DNA of 64,000 nucleotides from Callorhinus ursinus (GCF_003265705.1 NW_020312936.1:1332149-1396148), one strand, 5' to 3'. Positions 9,713 through 21,699 are shown, numbered from the stretch's first letter. The notes: a model not told the origin generated them from the letters alone. Numbers and translations are program-made.

Positions 9713-11170
9713 TTATGTGGATTTTCAATGTGGGGGGCGGACTGCCATATTAACAAATACTTCTACTTAATGATACCTGATGTACAGATTTTACAGTTTT
9801 AAAGATTGTATATATAGCTACATTTTTTAACATCAATTAAGCTCATTGTCATAAATTACATTGTACACATAATCCCATTTTTTATTGACTCTTCTATGCT
9901 TAATTAAATTGTCCTTTTATTATACCTTCCCTTCAGCTGGTATACTTAAGCCAACATGCCAATTTCATCCATTTTGTTTATATGTTAAAGCTACCACATA
10001 CATTTTGGTAAGTCAGCTCAATCTTTGTACTTTTCAAATTCAATTAAGTTGAAAGCTTTGTCTAGTTTGATAAGAGACAACTGCTGAAAGCTAATGCCTT
10101 ACAGAAAAATGTTACAAGGACAAAATATCATTTAATAGAGAAGAGGAAAACATCTTTAATTTAACAGACAATAAAGTGAATTTTTTTCAAATACTCTGTC
10201 AATTATATAGAAGATATTATTTAAAACCGTATGTGGCTTCAAATGCCTCCGTTTAAAACACACTACGAGAGTGATCTTATTTCTTTATTTTACTAAAGAT
10301 TAAAAAGGCACATTTTTCTGCAGAAGCATGTTAATGTTCAGTAATCCTAAAAATAGCTTTAACTTTGTAACTATATATAATAGAATTAATTTGTGTTCAC
10401 AGAAATGATAAAGTGAAGTTTGATTTTTACTGATTTGTATTCAAAATCAGGACAACATTCTTGGTGTGAAAACTTCTCAGTATAAGTATTTTCAAGTGCC
10501 TTATGTTTCTTCCACCTACACTGTGAGGTTTGCTTAAAGCCTGCTTAGCTAATATTTCAAGGCCAGAAATATGTATTAAACCTAAATCTATGTCAAACAC
10601 TATGAAACATCCTGCAGACAGGTTTGTGACTATGGCCATAATCCCTCCCAAATATCATGGCCTAAGAAGACCAACAGGTTCATGCTTAACTGTTACATTA
10701 AAACAATTACAAGGGGTGTTAACAACAGACTTAGAAAAATCAATGAATCTCTATCATAAGGAGTAACACATATGTATAGAAAAAGTTATGGTTGGGTTGT
10801 GACTTAAGGGTTAAATTGATGTGTTGAGAGATATTTTAAGTTGGAGAATAGGCATAAACAAAGTGTACAGATAGGCTTTATGGACCTGAGTATCTACTAT
10901 AACTGGAAGAGAACACAGGTAAGTATGCTTGAGGGGTGAGCTTGGGAAGGTACGGTAGGACTTGGTTGGAAAAGGCAATGAGGCTCACTGGGGCATTTTT
11001 TTTGTACTTCAAATCATTTGTCACACCACTGGGTACAGTATAGGCCTAAAGTTAATTATTACTCTAAAACCTTTTCTGACTTGCCTATTGCAACCTGTAG
11101 AGTGAAAGAGCAACACTCTGTTTTGGAGAGCAGGAGGGTGATAGAGACAATAGGTAAGGGCACAGAAATA
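9713..11170. other. Intergenic DNA, nothing recognised
   Basis: AT-rich sequence. Overlapping frames of 74-78 codons at 10427-10766 on opposite strands show no recognisable product. No RNA gene was seen. Confidence 0.55.
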
Positions 11171-11180
11171 GAAATTAGTG

Positions 11181-11279
11181 GAGTACCTGCGTGGCTCAGT
11201 TGGTCGTGTCTGCCTTCAGCTCAACTCAGGATCCCAGGGTCCTGGGATTGAGCCCCACATCAGGCTCCCTGCTCAGCAG
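11181..11279 (+). mobile_element. CAN-type SINE lacking its 3' half
   Basis: Head and middle are present (ACCTGCGTGGCTCAGTTGGT to CTCCCTGCTCAGCAGG), but the CT-rich part, AATAAA region and poly(A) are missing. The sequence stops abruptly at AATTGATGTAGGG. L1-driven copies normally lose the 5' end, so this loss probably reflects a later deletion. Confidence 0.85.
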
Positions 11280-11515
11280 GAATTGATGTAGGGATTTTTT
11301 GTCTTTTTCTTTGAAGTTCCAATCAGGGAGTCAGTTCAATCTGATTTTACAACTGCTTACTGTATGTGATAAAAACCCGTGTTCTCAGTCATTTTTTACA
11401 TTGTTTCAATTTTTTTTTAAATTTATCTTTCAGTGGCTCATGTTTTCCAAGTAGCCATTTCTTTACTTGGTGGGTGCTCATTATCTCTCCTTGGAATGTC
11501 TTTCCCCTTGCAAGA

Positions 11516-11553
11516 ATAGATAGATAGACACACACACACACACACACACACAC
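11516..11553. repeat. (GATA)/(CA)n microsatellite
   Basis: AGATAGATAGA followed by about 13 CA units. Confidence 0.9.
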
Positions 11554-11887
11554 TACATTTTCTTTATGACTCTCAAATCTTTGGTCAAAATAATTATTTC
11601 CTACTTAGGTAGGTTATATGATACTATTTCCCACTGGGAAATTTCAACTTCAAACAGAAAATCATCTCTGTAAATCCAATGATAATTTTATTTCTGCTAA
11701 CTATGGATGATATTAGAAGGGAAACAAATAAATAACAAGGAGTTATTGTGATTCATACTAACAAGCATTAGAATAAACCAAACATTCTAAGTGGGTGTCA
11801 CATTTATTATATCTACATGTTAGTCAAAGCAGTTCAATTCAATATTGTAATTTTTTTTTTTTTTTTTTTTTTAAAGACAGCATCCTT

Positions 11888-12083
11888 GGGGCGCCTGGGT
11901 GGCTCAGTCGGTTAAGCGGCTGCCTTTGGCTCAGGTCATGATTCCAGGGTTCCGGGATCGAGTCCTGCATCAGGCTCCTTGCTCAGCGGGGAGTCTGCTT
12001 CTCCCTCTCCTTCTGCCTGACGCTCTGCCTACTTGTGCTCTCTCTTTCAGGTAAATAAGTAAAATCTTAAAAAAAAAAAAAAA
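11888..12083 (+). mobile_element. CAN-type SINE, sense
   Basis: GGGGCGCCTGGGTGGCTCAGT head, TCTCCCTCTCC middle and an AAAATCTT plus long poly(A) end. The short duplication AGCATCCTT/AGCATCTTT flanks it. A run of more than 20 T plus AAAGA lies just upstream at 11850-11877. It may be the tail of another, nearly bodiless antisense copy. Confidence 0.95.
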
Positions 12084-12870
12084 AGCATCTTTCACAGTAG
12101 TGAAACTGAACTATTATTTTTGTTCACTCATTTGATTTGGGTACTAAAACTCAGAGATAATACCTAAGCGATTTGGGATATGACATGTCTCTAGTCTGTG
12201 CCATCTATAAAATAAAGAAAATGGACAAAACAATCTCTAAATCCCCTTTTATCTCTCAAAAATCCCTCTCCCTTATAATTACCAGTATGATTTTCTTTTT
12301 AAACTTTGGAAAAAAGAGAATTTTAAGAAACTCTTTAATAATGATTCTTTGGAATTTATACTTTAATGGGCAGCCATATTTATCCCCTAAATTAGGTCTC
12401 AAAGGTCAAAAAGCAATCAATTATCTACTGTTTTCCTGCTTTAATTGGTAGTATATGTTTGAAAAAGCTTTAAACATCAATGTTTGCTTTCTGTCTCTAA
12501 AATATGAAAGATTCCAAGAGGAAAAGGGAGATCTTTAGTAATATATAATGGACAGAAGTTCCCAAATGAAATATCTATATTTAATTGCCTTGGTATCTCT
12601 AATTTCCTTATGAAGCTCTGTATAATCTGTAGCATTTACTTTTTTATTTTATTTGCAGAAGCATATCAGGATATCTGAATATTTTAATAGATATTTAACA
12701 GAACCTCTAAAGGCATTCACTGATAATATTAAGAATTATGTAAATTGTCAAAAACTTTAAGTAAATAAAAAAGAAAATTGATAATTTTACAGAAAGGCTA
12801 TAAATAATGACATATAGATGTCCTTCCTATTTTCTATTCTAGTTCTTAGCCCTTTAAGACACATAAATAA
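12084..12870. other. Intergenic DNA, nothing recognised
   Basis: No supported gene or repeat. A 92-codon frame at 12173-12451 is AT-rich, with no recognisable domain. Confidence 0.5.
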
Positions 12871-12874
12871 GAAT

Positions 12875-13090
12875 GGTGATAATAACGGTTCTTTATATTG
12901 TCATTCATTTTTTTTAAAATCTGATTTAATGCTCATAAAAAACCTTCAAGGCAGGACTCAGCCTTGTTTCATCAACGGAAATCTGAAGCTAAGAAAAGTG
13001 AAGTTACTTGCCCTAAGCTTCAAAACTAAGAGGTTAGGAATTCAAATGTATTGCTCAACCTGATTCACCCACTCATTTTCCAGTGCATTA
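12875..13090 (-). repeat. MIR, antisense
   Basis: TTAATGCTCATAAAAAACC, TTTCATCAACGGAAATCTGA, AAGTGAAGTTACTTGCCCTA and AGGAATTCAAATGTATTGC follow the complement of MIR, including the tRNA-derived end. An 81-codon frame here is read-through of the repeat. Confidence 0.6.
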
Positions 13091-14390
13091 TCACTAGACA
13101 GTATATCATCCAATGAATGGGATAATTAATTCAAGACCATCACGTCATCATACACCTTCTTCATTACTGAGATTACACTCTGTCCACAGCATTCACATTT
13201 TTACTCTGCAATTCTGAACTTTAGATCACCTCTGGCATATGATGACTTAGTATTGTAAGGTGATCAACTCATCCGTTTTCCTGGGACTCTCTGCTTTTAG
13301 TGTTAAACATCCTGTATTCTATGTGCCCCCTTAGTCCCAGGCAAACCAGGATAGCTCCAGAAAACTCCAACAGTAGTAGGCAAAAAAGATGGATCATCAC
13401 CTTAATGACCCTCGAATGTGGACTCTGACTTTTCTTTGTAGACTCTGCCTTGGCTAACCCCACTGTACTCATCTCTTTTCAAGCACAAAGGCATATGCTT
13501 CTGTAGATGCTGCCCCAGCAAAAGCAGCCCCTAATTCCAGCTATTTGGAGTTGCCAGCTTCTGTCCTGGGGGATGCTGGCTCTCTCAAAAACCAAAAATA
13601 ACTTTAAACAATTTCGATTTTAGCATTCATATCTCTTACTTGCTTTTTTTTATCCTAATTCATAGCATGCATTTGTTAGCTTAGATAATGCCAGATTTTA
13701 CGTGCTTAGTGGAGAAACATGGGAGAAAGTTGTATTTCCAAAACATCTGGAGAAACAAATATTTTCTCACTATTTATTTTCAGTCCCCCTTTCCAATTCA
13801 ATAATATTTGCTCTCTTACTGTAATAAGATGAGCTGGAGAATAATGAGAATGCAGGCTGGTTTTACCTTGAGAAATGCTTCAGGGAAAACAATTCTAACA
13901 GTGAAGTCAAGAATTGTGAAGTTTATTAAATAATTCTGCTCTCCATGAAACCATCAATACCTGAGTGTTTTTAAAACATTGCTAACCATCACTCAATAAG
14001 GATAATAACTTAGAGAAACAAACCTCATTTTAAATTTCTGCTGAGCAATTATTTGGATTAAATTATTTTTAAAAACACTCCTGTAAATCATTTCAGTAAA
14101 GCTACATATGATATTTACATTATATCCAAATCAAGATAAGGAAGGAACTATGAATAAAAATGCCCAACCCTCAGTTGTCCCCACTGATAAAAATGACATA
14201 TGTTTGCCTAGGAAAAACTTCAGGGTCTTCTACAACAGAGAAAAGTAGTATACATTTGATATTTTACTTTAGGAGGGACCTTAAATTTAAGAATGTTAGA
14301 GAGGGTATTAACATAGAAATTTTATCAATTTCATAGACATTTTAAGGGAATGTTTCCAGAATAGGATTTAATAATTGAATAATAGCCAAA
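13091..14390. other. Intergenic DNA, nothing recognised
   Basis: No gene or confident repeat was seen. Confidence 0.5.
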
Positions 14391-14394
14391 AATT

Positions 14395-14495
14395 AGAAGA
14401 TCTGTGTCCTCAATTCACCTTTAACACTGACTTGCCTGGTGATCTTAGCCAATTTCCTTAATTGCCTGATTTTTACTGAACTTAAGTATTTAAAG
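14395..14495 (+). repeat. MIR fragment, sense
   Basis: CAATTCACCTTTAACACTGAC, GTGATCTTAGCCAATTTCC, TTAATTGCC and TGATTTTTACTG parallel the MIR core (GACCTTGGGCAAGTTACTTAACC...). Confidence 0.5.
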
Positions 14496-14534
14496 AACTT
14501 AAGTGTCTTTAAACTCAGTCAATGACTATATAAG

Positions 14535-14558
14535 GTGTGTGTGTGTGTGTGTGTGTGT
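14535..14558. repeat. (GT)12 microsatellite
   Basis: Twelve uninterrupted GT units. Confidence 0.9.
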
Positions 14559-14559
14559 A

Positions 14560-15320
14560 TCTTTAAAGCTCAACTGGTGATAATTATTTTTAAGGTGGTA
14601 AATAAAGAGACTCTATTCAACAATGGGGAAAGAAACCTGAAATTATTAGACATTCAAATATGTTATATTACCTTGGTAAGCAATTTATAATCAGATAATG
14701 GTCATCATTCTTCCATGCTTTTCAGTGCTACCTTGTAATTATTTAAGTTTTGAATTATCTATAGTAAATATTTGTTAATGATTTTATTTTTTTAAGCCAC
14801 ATTCCTTTTTCTTAAATCCCTTTATCTTTAGAGTATGCATTCAAGTGGCAGATGTTATTTAGTATCTGTTGGATCCCAGGCATTAAACTAAGACTAAGAA
14901 TCTAGAGAACACGACTCAGACCTTTTAGGACCTCAGACCTCAGTGGATAAGACAACCAGGATTTCCTGGATTTTCACTTTAATGATACATATTTACACAA
15001 GTTCTAGAAAACTATAGAACCAAGCAATGAATGGGTCCTTTCCTAACAAACCACTGAAACACTATATTGTCACTGGGAATTAAACAGCAGCTGCTTGATT
15101 ACAAACAGCACCATTTGGTAGACTTCTATGAACATTAAACAAAGAATAACCCATTTGATTTCTTCATATTTCCAAACAAGGTTTGAATTTCTGCCTTAAG
15201 CTATAGTCTATGCCAATAAAATTAACTGAGGATATCCTTTGATAAAAGTCACATTGCAATTTTGTATTCTAAATAATCCTCCTCAGCTTGAGAAAAAATA
15301 CTGAGTTGTTCTACTAAACT
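14560..15320. other. Intergenic DNA, nothing recognised
   Basis: No gene or confident repeat was seen. Confidence 0.5.
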
Positions 15321-15324
15321 GTGG

Positions 15325-15430
15325 TACCAATATTCATTCAAAAATATTTGATTCACCAATTTTGCATCAGGTACTATAAATAAAGCAGTAAACATGGCAT
15401 GGTCTTTGATCTCAGGAAACTTAAAAGTCA
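15325..15430 (-). repeat. L2-like fragment, antisense
   Basis: ATTCATTCAAAAATATTTGATTC, CATCAGGTACTATAAATAAAG and CAGTAAACATGGCATGGTC follow the complement of the L2 3' region (TTCAACAAATATTTATTGAG...GCAGTGAACAAAACAGAC). Confidence 0.6.
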
Positions 15431-15464
15431 AATCAAACTAGCTTAAATTGAAGTAAACAAGGCC

Positions 15465-15595
15465 CTGAAAAATTACTTGATTTGTTCAAAGTCACACAGC
15501 TGATAACTTTGAGTGCTGGGTCTTGAACTCTTCTCCTGACTTCCAAATTAGTGCCCTTTCTAAGGTTCCATGTGATTCTTGTCTAAAGTCATAGT
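15465..15595 (-). repeat. MIR fragment, antisense
   Basis: AAATTACTTGATTTGTTCAAAG, TCACACAGCTGATAAC and GGTCTTGAACTCTTCTCCTGAC match the MIR complement (AAGGTCACACAGCTAGT...GAACCCAGGCAGTCTGAC). Confidence 0.65.
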
Positions 15596-16849
15596 CTGGG
15601 AATCAAATGCCATAGTCTTTGAAATATTTGGAAAATGGGTAAAGCTTATATGTGATTTTTTTTTAACAAAGAGTATTTCCAATAGAAGTTCTAGGAATGC
15701 AAAGTATCCTTTCCTGCACACGCTCTCTCAGCATTATTGAGACTTACTCATGTGCATCGAGCAAAGACCGCATGGAATAGAAGCCAAGTGACAGCTGGTA
15801 TGCGATTTTTACAGTCATTTTCAACTCTAAATCCCCCTAAATAAGAATGTAAAATTAAATTACAATTAGAACCATATATTCCCTCATAGGAGCACAGTCA
15901 TACTGACTCTCAGGGGGTTGGGAGGGAGGCATATTCTGTAGAGATAACTTGGTTGAAATGATTATACATTTTTTAATGATTAAATTCTCCCATTTGGGAG
16001 CCACGACCTGGATTCTTTACAAAGTATTCATTTGTTTACAATCTTTTCACATGATGGTTATTTTCTTTCATTTCTGGGTCTAAATGAAGATAAAATAACT
16101 CATTCTCATCTAGAATAACTGCTGCTTTCAATCTTCTATATATGCTGTAGCATAACTGTTCAATATTAAGCTTGGCATTTAAAGTATCTAGGATTGACTG
16201 AAAGTGTTCAGAAAGGATAAAAGCTTAGTGAACTAATTCAGGAAAAAATCATATTTATCGGAGCCAATTTCTGTAGCTTGACATTTTATGATTTACTTCT
16301 AAGCTGCTAAAATAGCTTAAGAAACCTTTTCCTCCTGGTCTGTATGATTTTTTTTTCTTGTATTCTGCCTAATCCTGCCTGAAACTTGTGCAATTAATAT
16401 CGATGCAGGCATCAAATCCACTGACAATGATCACCCAGGAATTATGCCTGATTAGGAAGAGTTTTATACTTAACATGTCTGTTAGCTTCACGATAACTGC
16501 ACTGGAGAGATTCTGGAAACCAGAGATACTAGTGAATTTCTTGGATGCAATCAAATTTATACAGGAAATGATTCTCCCTCCATAGGGCACCTTCCAACTC
16601 TGAGATTTTTATTTTAGAGGTTCTTACCCACATATCTTTAAAAGAAAGAAATCAGGAAATGTTTACTCTTTCGTTTGGAGTTAGAAAAATGGAATTAAGA
16701 GCCTTGACCCAAAAATACTTGAATAATTTACCATGTCCTGATGAAAGTCTCAAATAAAAGAAGCTGACAAGTGGTTTTCCAGAAGGAAACCAGAAAGAGT
16801 AATTAAGGTAAATTCCCTCCCCCCAAAAGTATTTTATCCACAACTGATT
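15596..16849. other. Intergenic DNA, nothing recognised
   Basis: No gene or confident repeat was seen. Frames of 65-73 codons on both strands at 16369-16590 overlap one another and show no product. Confidence 0.5.
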
Positions 16850-17039
16850 TTTTTTTTAAGATTTTATTTATTTGACAGAGAGAGACACAGCGAGAGAGAG
16901 AACACAAGCAGGGGAGTGGGAGAGGGAGAAGCAGGCTTCCCGCTGAGCAGGGAGCTTGATGCGGGGCTCGATCTCAGGACACTGGGATCATGATCTGAGC
17001 CAAAGGCAGACGCTTAACGACTGAGCCACCCAGGCGCCC
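16850..17039 (-). mobile_element. CAN-type SINE, antisense
   Basis: Intact from the T-run to CACCCAGGCGCC, of the GACACAGCGAGAGAGAGAACAC subtype. Flanking duplication is unclear (CTGA on each side only). Confidence 0.94.
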
Positions 17040-17110
17040 TGAATATAACATTCTCAGCACAGTGCCTGACACATTGGAAATCTGCATTAAATGTCAGCTG
17101 ATACTATTTT
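17040..17110 (+). repeat. MIR 3' fragment
   Basis: CTCAGCACAGTGCCTGACAC then GCATTAAATGTCAGCTGATAC parallels the MIR 3' end (GAACAGTGCCTGGCACATAG...CAATAAATGTTAGC). Confidence 0.6.
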
Positions 17111-17111
17111 T

Positions 17112-17435
17112 TTTCAGTTTTACTGAAGTCTGACACATAGGAATTATATATATTTAAGGTGTACAACTTGATATTTTGATGCATGTATCCACTGTGAAAC
17201 GGTCACCACAACCAAGCTAATTAACATATCCAATGTAACCGTATTTTTAGTGGTGGTGGAAGAGTATTTTGATCTTAGGACAAAAAGGCTCTTACTAATT
17301 ATTTGCATTTGTACTTTTCCCAAAAATTTATTTGAAAATAAGGTCAAATTTCCAAAGAAGTTATAAGAAAGAGAATAAGCACAAAGAACACCATGCCTTT
17401 CACCAATCATCAACATTTTGATTCATCTGTGCTCT
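17112..17435. mobile_element. Old L1-derived fragments
   Basis: TTTACTGAAGTCTGACACAT, ATTTAAGGTGTACAACTTGAT and GAAACGGTCACCACAACCAAG, then TTCCAAAGAAGTTATAAG, resemble old L1 untranslated sequence I know from mammals. Orientation and subfamily were not settled. Confidence 0.5.
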
Positions 17436-17549
17436 CCCTCCTTCTGTTTTTAATATCTACATTCCATTACGAGGAAAATCTGAATTCTCTCTACTAATAT
17501 TCTCACTAATAACACAAATAACAACATAAACTACATCCAATATAAAGGC

Positions 17550-17690
17550 TGTTTACTCTTCGACAGGAACTCCACAACAATCTGATAAAGTAAGCTTTAT
17601 CATTAACCTCATTTTGGCTTATTGGAAATTTGACCAAAGTCTCCCAGCTAGCAAGTGACCCATATTTGAAACAGAGCCATCTGACCTGAG
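17550..17690 (-). repeat. MIR, antisense
   Basis: CTCCACAACAATCTGATAAAG, TTATCATTAACCTCATTTTGG and AAAGTCTCCCAGCTAGCAAG follow the MIR complement. Confidence 0.6.
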
Positions 17691-18178
17691 GAACCATGAA
17701 CTTGGCCACAGTGAGACAGTGGTCAGGCTTCTGTTGCTCTTTTATGACTGTCAGCGGCTACTACAAAGCAGTATCCACTTGCCACTAATTGTCTTTGAAA
17801 CTGAGTTTCACTAACGCAACTATTACAAATATTCAAGGTTTTATTCCCTTTGAATTTATCATAGAACTGAAGTGTTATGAGGGTTACAGAAAGGGGGAAG
17901 TTGGTATTAATAAAAACATCCAACACTCTTCAGTTTTGTGTGAATCATGCCCCAGCTTCCCTCTACAAAGCACAAAGCTGCAGAGTACCCCCAACCTATT
18001 ATTCTGATCATGGGCAAACTCTTAAAACAAATTTGCTCTGAGGAACTTATTTAATGGAGGGATGTATCTTGTTAAAATTAACGCTATTTTGATTTTTAAA
18101 AAAAATCGAACTCCTTACAAAGGAACTTTGTTGAATTACCATAACAAGAGTCACAGACTACAGGCAAGGATGACACTT
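17691..18178. other. Intergenic DNA, nothing recognised
   Basis: Opposing frames of 67-72 codons at 17723-18007 have no recognisable product. Confidence 0.5.
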
Positions 18179-18190
18179 AAATGTCACATC

Positions 18191-18378
18191 CAGGGGTGCC
18201 TGGGTGGCTCAGTCGGTTAAGCGTCTGCCTTCAGCTTGGGTCATGATCCCGGGGTCCTCGGATCGAGCCCCACATGGGGCTCCCTGCTCAGTGGGGAGCC
18301 TGCTTCTCCCTCTCCCACTCCCCCTGCTTGTGTTCCCTCTCTCGCTGTCTCTCGCAAATAAATGAAATTTAAAAAAAA
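18191..18378 (+). mobile_element. CAN-type SINE, sense
   Basis: Complete head, CT-rich body and poly(A). The 12-bp duplication AAATGTCACATC is exact at 18179-18190 and 18379-18390. Confidence 0.96.
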
Positions 18379-18559
18379 AAATGTCACATCTATGTCATTG
18401 ACTAAATGACATCATTCCACCTTTTTTTGGTTATGCTTGGATGGAGCCTCAAAATTATGCTGGCAGCCTCTAATACCTAGTTCAGAGACAATGTAACCAA
18501 CAAAGCAAAACAAAACATTCCTGGTGTTTCCTCCCTGATTTTCATCCGTGCCTAATCCA

Positions 18560-18635
18560 AACCTCTCATTTTACCATTGAGGTCTGAGAGGGGCAGTGAT
18601 TTGCCCAATACTTAAAGTTTGAGGGGGAAGTCACA
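18560..18635 (-). repeat. MIR core fragment, antisense
   Basis: CATTTTACCATTGAGGTCTGAG, AGGGGCAGTGATTTGCCCAA matches the MIR complement core. Confidence 0.5.
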
Positions 18636-18711
18636 GAAAGTCCTTAATCAGATAGTTCCTAATTAGGTTAAAGCTACTTTTTCTTTAAGGAGACAAGTGT
18701 TTTTATTTTGA

Positions 18712-18825
18712 AGTTTTTATTTCATTGACAATTAGTTAGCATACAGTGCAATATTAGGCATACAATACAGTGATTTAACAGTTCTCTCCATCACCTGATG
18801 CTCACCACAAGTGCACAAGGAGGCA
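18712..18825 (-). mobile_element. L1 3' UTR fragment, antisense
   Basis: TTGACAATTAGTTAGCATACAG, GCAATATTAGG and CACCTGATGCTCACCACAAG resemble the complement of a carnivoran L1 3' UTR related to, but older than, that at 42731-43072. Confidence 0.55.
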
Positions 18826-19076
18826 AGCATCTTTCAGTGGGAATAGACTGAGAGATTCCCTGCAGTGTTGGGTTGGTTCCTGTCATTACTAATGAAGACA
18901 GACCATATTCCCATGGACAGTGCCCAGGAAACCATCCCTTCCAGGTTTAACTTACAACAGCCATGTGGTTTGCTATTATGGTGTGTTTAAAATTCAAGGT
19001 TGCAAATCTGGAGTCATGAGTGGATAAACACTCCCCTGGAAGTCATTTCCTTTTAAAATTCCAAGTGTCATTTTAT

Positions 19077-19240
19077 TTTTTTAAAGATTTTATTTCTTTA
19101 TTTTTCAGAGAGAGCACAAGCAGGGGGAGCAGCAGGCAGAGGGACAAGGAGCCTGATGCAGGATTTGATCCCAGGATTCTGGTGGGATCATGACCTGAGC
19201 CAAAGGCAGACACTTAATCTACTGAGCCACCCAGGTGCCC
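19077..19240 (-). mobile_element. CAN-type SINE, antisense, internally shortened
   Basis: A shorter copy (about 164 bp) with T-run, AGAGCACAAGCAGGGGGAG and CACCCAGGTGCCC. The 16-bp duplication CCAAGTGTCATTTTAT is exact at 19061-19076 and 19241-19256. Confidence 0.95.
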
Positions 19241-19256
19241 CCAAGTGTCATTTTAT

Positions 19257-19592
19257 ATATGGGATCATGTGACACAAGTTTGGCTTAATCCGTCTCCACA
19301 TTTACGGCAGGCAGAATGGAGGAATGAGGTTACAATTCATGAATTTATTTTCAAAGGTTGAAAATATGCACTAAAAATAACTCCCAGAAGTAAAGTTGTG
19401 ATCTAAATGTAATCACTTTGGAGGTTTGAAACATCTATTCCTTCTGCTTCCTTAAATTGATCTTGCCCTGAGATGAAATTTCAAATCACTCACAGTAGTT
19501 AAAAGAGTTTTAAATAAATTAAAAATGTATTCTGGTGTTTCCTTTGGACTAGCAATTCCTAAATACTCTAAACTGGGTACTCAAAATTAAAA
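19257..19592. other. Intergenic DNA, nothing recognised
   Basis: No gene or confident repeat was seen. Confidence 0.5.
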
Positions 19593-19609
19593 CACCCATT
19601 TTCTTTTCT

Positions 19610-19800
19610 TTTTTTTTTTTTAAAGATTTTATTTATTTGAGAGAGAGAATGAGATAGAGAGCATGAGAGGGGAGAGGGTCAGAGGGAGAAGCAGACTCCC
19701 CGCTAAGCGGGGAGCCCGATGCAGGACTCGATCCCGGGACTCCAGGATCATGACCTGAGCCGAAGGCAGTCACTTAACCAACTGAGCCACCCAGGCGCCC
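19610..19800 (-). mobile_element. CAN-type SINE, antisense, exact 17-bp duplication
   Basis: Complete copy of the GGGTCAGAGGGAGAAGCAGAC subtype. CACCCATTTTCTTTTCT is identical at 19593-19609 and 19801-19817, which points to a young insertion. Confidence 0.97.
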
Positions 19801-19817
19801 CACCCATTTTCTTTTCT

Positions 19818-20885
19818 GCTCTAATCAGAAGATAAAAATAAAAGATGAGAAAACCTGAGGATTTGATCTTGAATCCACCCCCTCACAATCCAAAAAGACA
19901 AACAAAAATATTATCTTAAATTTCTAACATTTCCTCATCTGCCTTGTTTAATAGCTGATCTCAATACGGCAAGGAAAACTTTCCATCAGGAGTGTTTAGT
20001 CAAACAAACCATGAATGTTTATAGCCTGCTCTTATCACTAGTTTTTTTTTTCTTTATGTAACATTCCAATTACTTTCAGAATCAAATTCAGAAGTGCACC
20101 CATAAATTTGTGAACACGGACCCAATCTTTACCTGATATATTTACAAAATAGTGAATGACTCAGAGCTGCTGAAATCAATTAAATCAATAATATGAATTT
20201 TAAACAATCCTTTAGTATGTGTTTATATATGAATCATAAGTAACCAAGATAACTTAGTATCTTTTAGGTCAATAGTATCCCTTCTTACAAGTCTAAAAAT
20301 ATTTTAAAGCAATTCGTATATTTAAGCGTCCACAGTTATTTCTCCCTAAAATCAATCATAATACCATCACGGATTCTGTTCTCTGTCAACTTTGAGGCAC
20401 TTTCTATTTTCTCTCTAAAACACTTACATGTAATGTAATTTTCTCAGCATCTATTGATAATGGACGTTTCCTGAGGTTGGCAAAAACCTAACTGGATTCC
20501 CATTAGCTTGAGTGGTCAAGGTTTATTCCAGAAAAACGTCTATTCTATTTGTTACAGTAAGCTAGATGGGAGTGCCAAGAATTTATTCACCAGCCACTTG
20601 ATTATAGAGGGCTTTAGTATGCAATGCGGACTGTTAAAACGTTAATGCATTCAATTATACAGTCTTTCAAAAGACTTAAATAGAAACTTTGGAAACATAT
20701 TCTTTGGGTTTCTAGTCTCCAAATGCCATTGGTTTGCTACTGAAAATTAATTTAAATTGAAAATGAATGAAAGCTAATTCCATAGTGATTCCAGACCCCA
20801 AGCCAAGTGATTTGAGTGAATTAAGTTATGACTTAGTATAAAGAGTATCTCTGTTTAAACAGGAGATATGCCATTTTGGTACCAA
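19818..20885. other. Intergenic DNA, nothing recognised
   Basis: No gene or confident repeat was seen. Confidence 0.5.
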
Positions 20886-20887
20886 AT

Positions 20888-20998
20888 TGAATTGGTTGGG
20901 TATCTACAATGAGACCCAAATAGTGCTGGACACAGCAAGGGTGAATAAGGTGATGACTAAAAGTCATTCTTTGCCCAGAGGCATCTCAGAATCTTTTG
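20888..20998 (-). repeat. L2/MIR-like fragment, antisense
   Basis: GGTATCTACAATGAGACCC, CAAGGGTGAATAAGGTGATG and GCCCAGAGGCATCTCAGAA resemble the L2 complement (TACCTACTATGTGCC...AAAGGTGAATAAGACAC). A 98-codon frame at 20887-21183 starts in this repeat and is not taken as a gene. Confidence 0.45.
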
Positions 20999-21245
20999 TT
21001 ATGGTCTTTAAAAGTGGTTACATGCATTCAGGAGGTTATGTACAACTATCTCCCTGGGTACAGAAAGAAAACAGAATAAATCAAAAGAGTGTTACTCATC
21101 CTGCAGGTCACATACAGCTTAACGGGCAATTCCCAAACACACTGATTACTTCTTCCCTCAAGTGCTTCCATCCCTCTACATGAGTTTTCTCTGGCCACAT
21201 GAGCATGTTTTGCCTGTACACTGAGCAGGCTTCTAGTGTTAGAGA

Positions 21246-21489
21246 GTTAATACTTCTAAGATAAAACTCAACCAATAAAGGGACATGAATAACCCAGTTT
21301 TTTTTTTTTAAGTATTCTGAGGTGCTTCTACACCATCTATAAAGTGTAACCATCAGCATTAAACCCAGTTAATCCTTCTAAGATAAAACTCAACCAAAGA
21401 GGGGACATGAATAACCCAGTTCTCTTGAAACCATTCTGAGGTGTTTTTACACCATCTATCAAAGTGTGACCATCAGCATTAAACCCACT
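21246..21489. repeat. Tandem duplication, unit about 122 bp, two copies
   Basis: GTTAATACTTCTAAGATAAA at 21246 recurs as GTTAATCCTTCTAAGATAAA at 21368. Likewise GGGACATGAATAACCCAGTT, CACCATCTAT and CATCAGCATTAAACCCA occur in both units in the same order. Copy 1 has a T-run where copy 2 has CTCTTGAAACC. The unit matches no SINE or L1 that I know. Confidence 0.93.
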
Positions 21490-21699
21490 TATCCATCTTG
21501 TGTCCTGCTCATTAATTTAATGTTCTTTTACTGACTTCCTTCTTTTCCCTGTCTCATTGTTTCACTTCCTCACCACACTCTGGGATAACCAAACAAATAA
21601 ATTACTTGCACCCAAATCCTTGCAAGATATTTTCTAAGTATTATACACATGAATTATATCTGTTTAATATACTTACACATCTATTTTACCAAACTAATA

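Noticed and set aside
11888..11960. tRNA gene at SINE heads
   Set aside because: The heads are tRNA-derived but are part of SINEs with CT-rich bodies and poly(A). No cloverleaf with a proper anticodon and acceptor stem is present.
20887..21183. 98-codon frame as a gene
   Set aside because: It starts in an L2/MIR-like relic, and its remaining part shows no domain.
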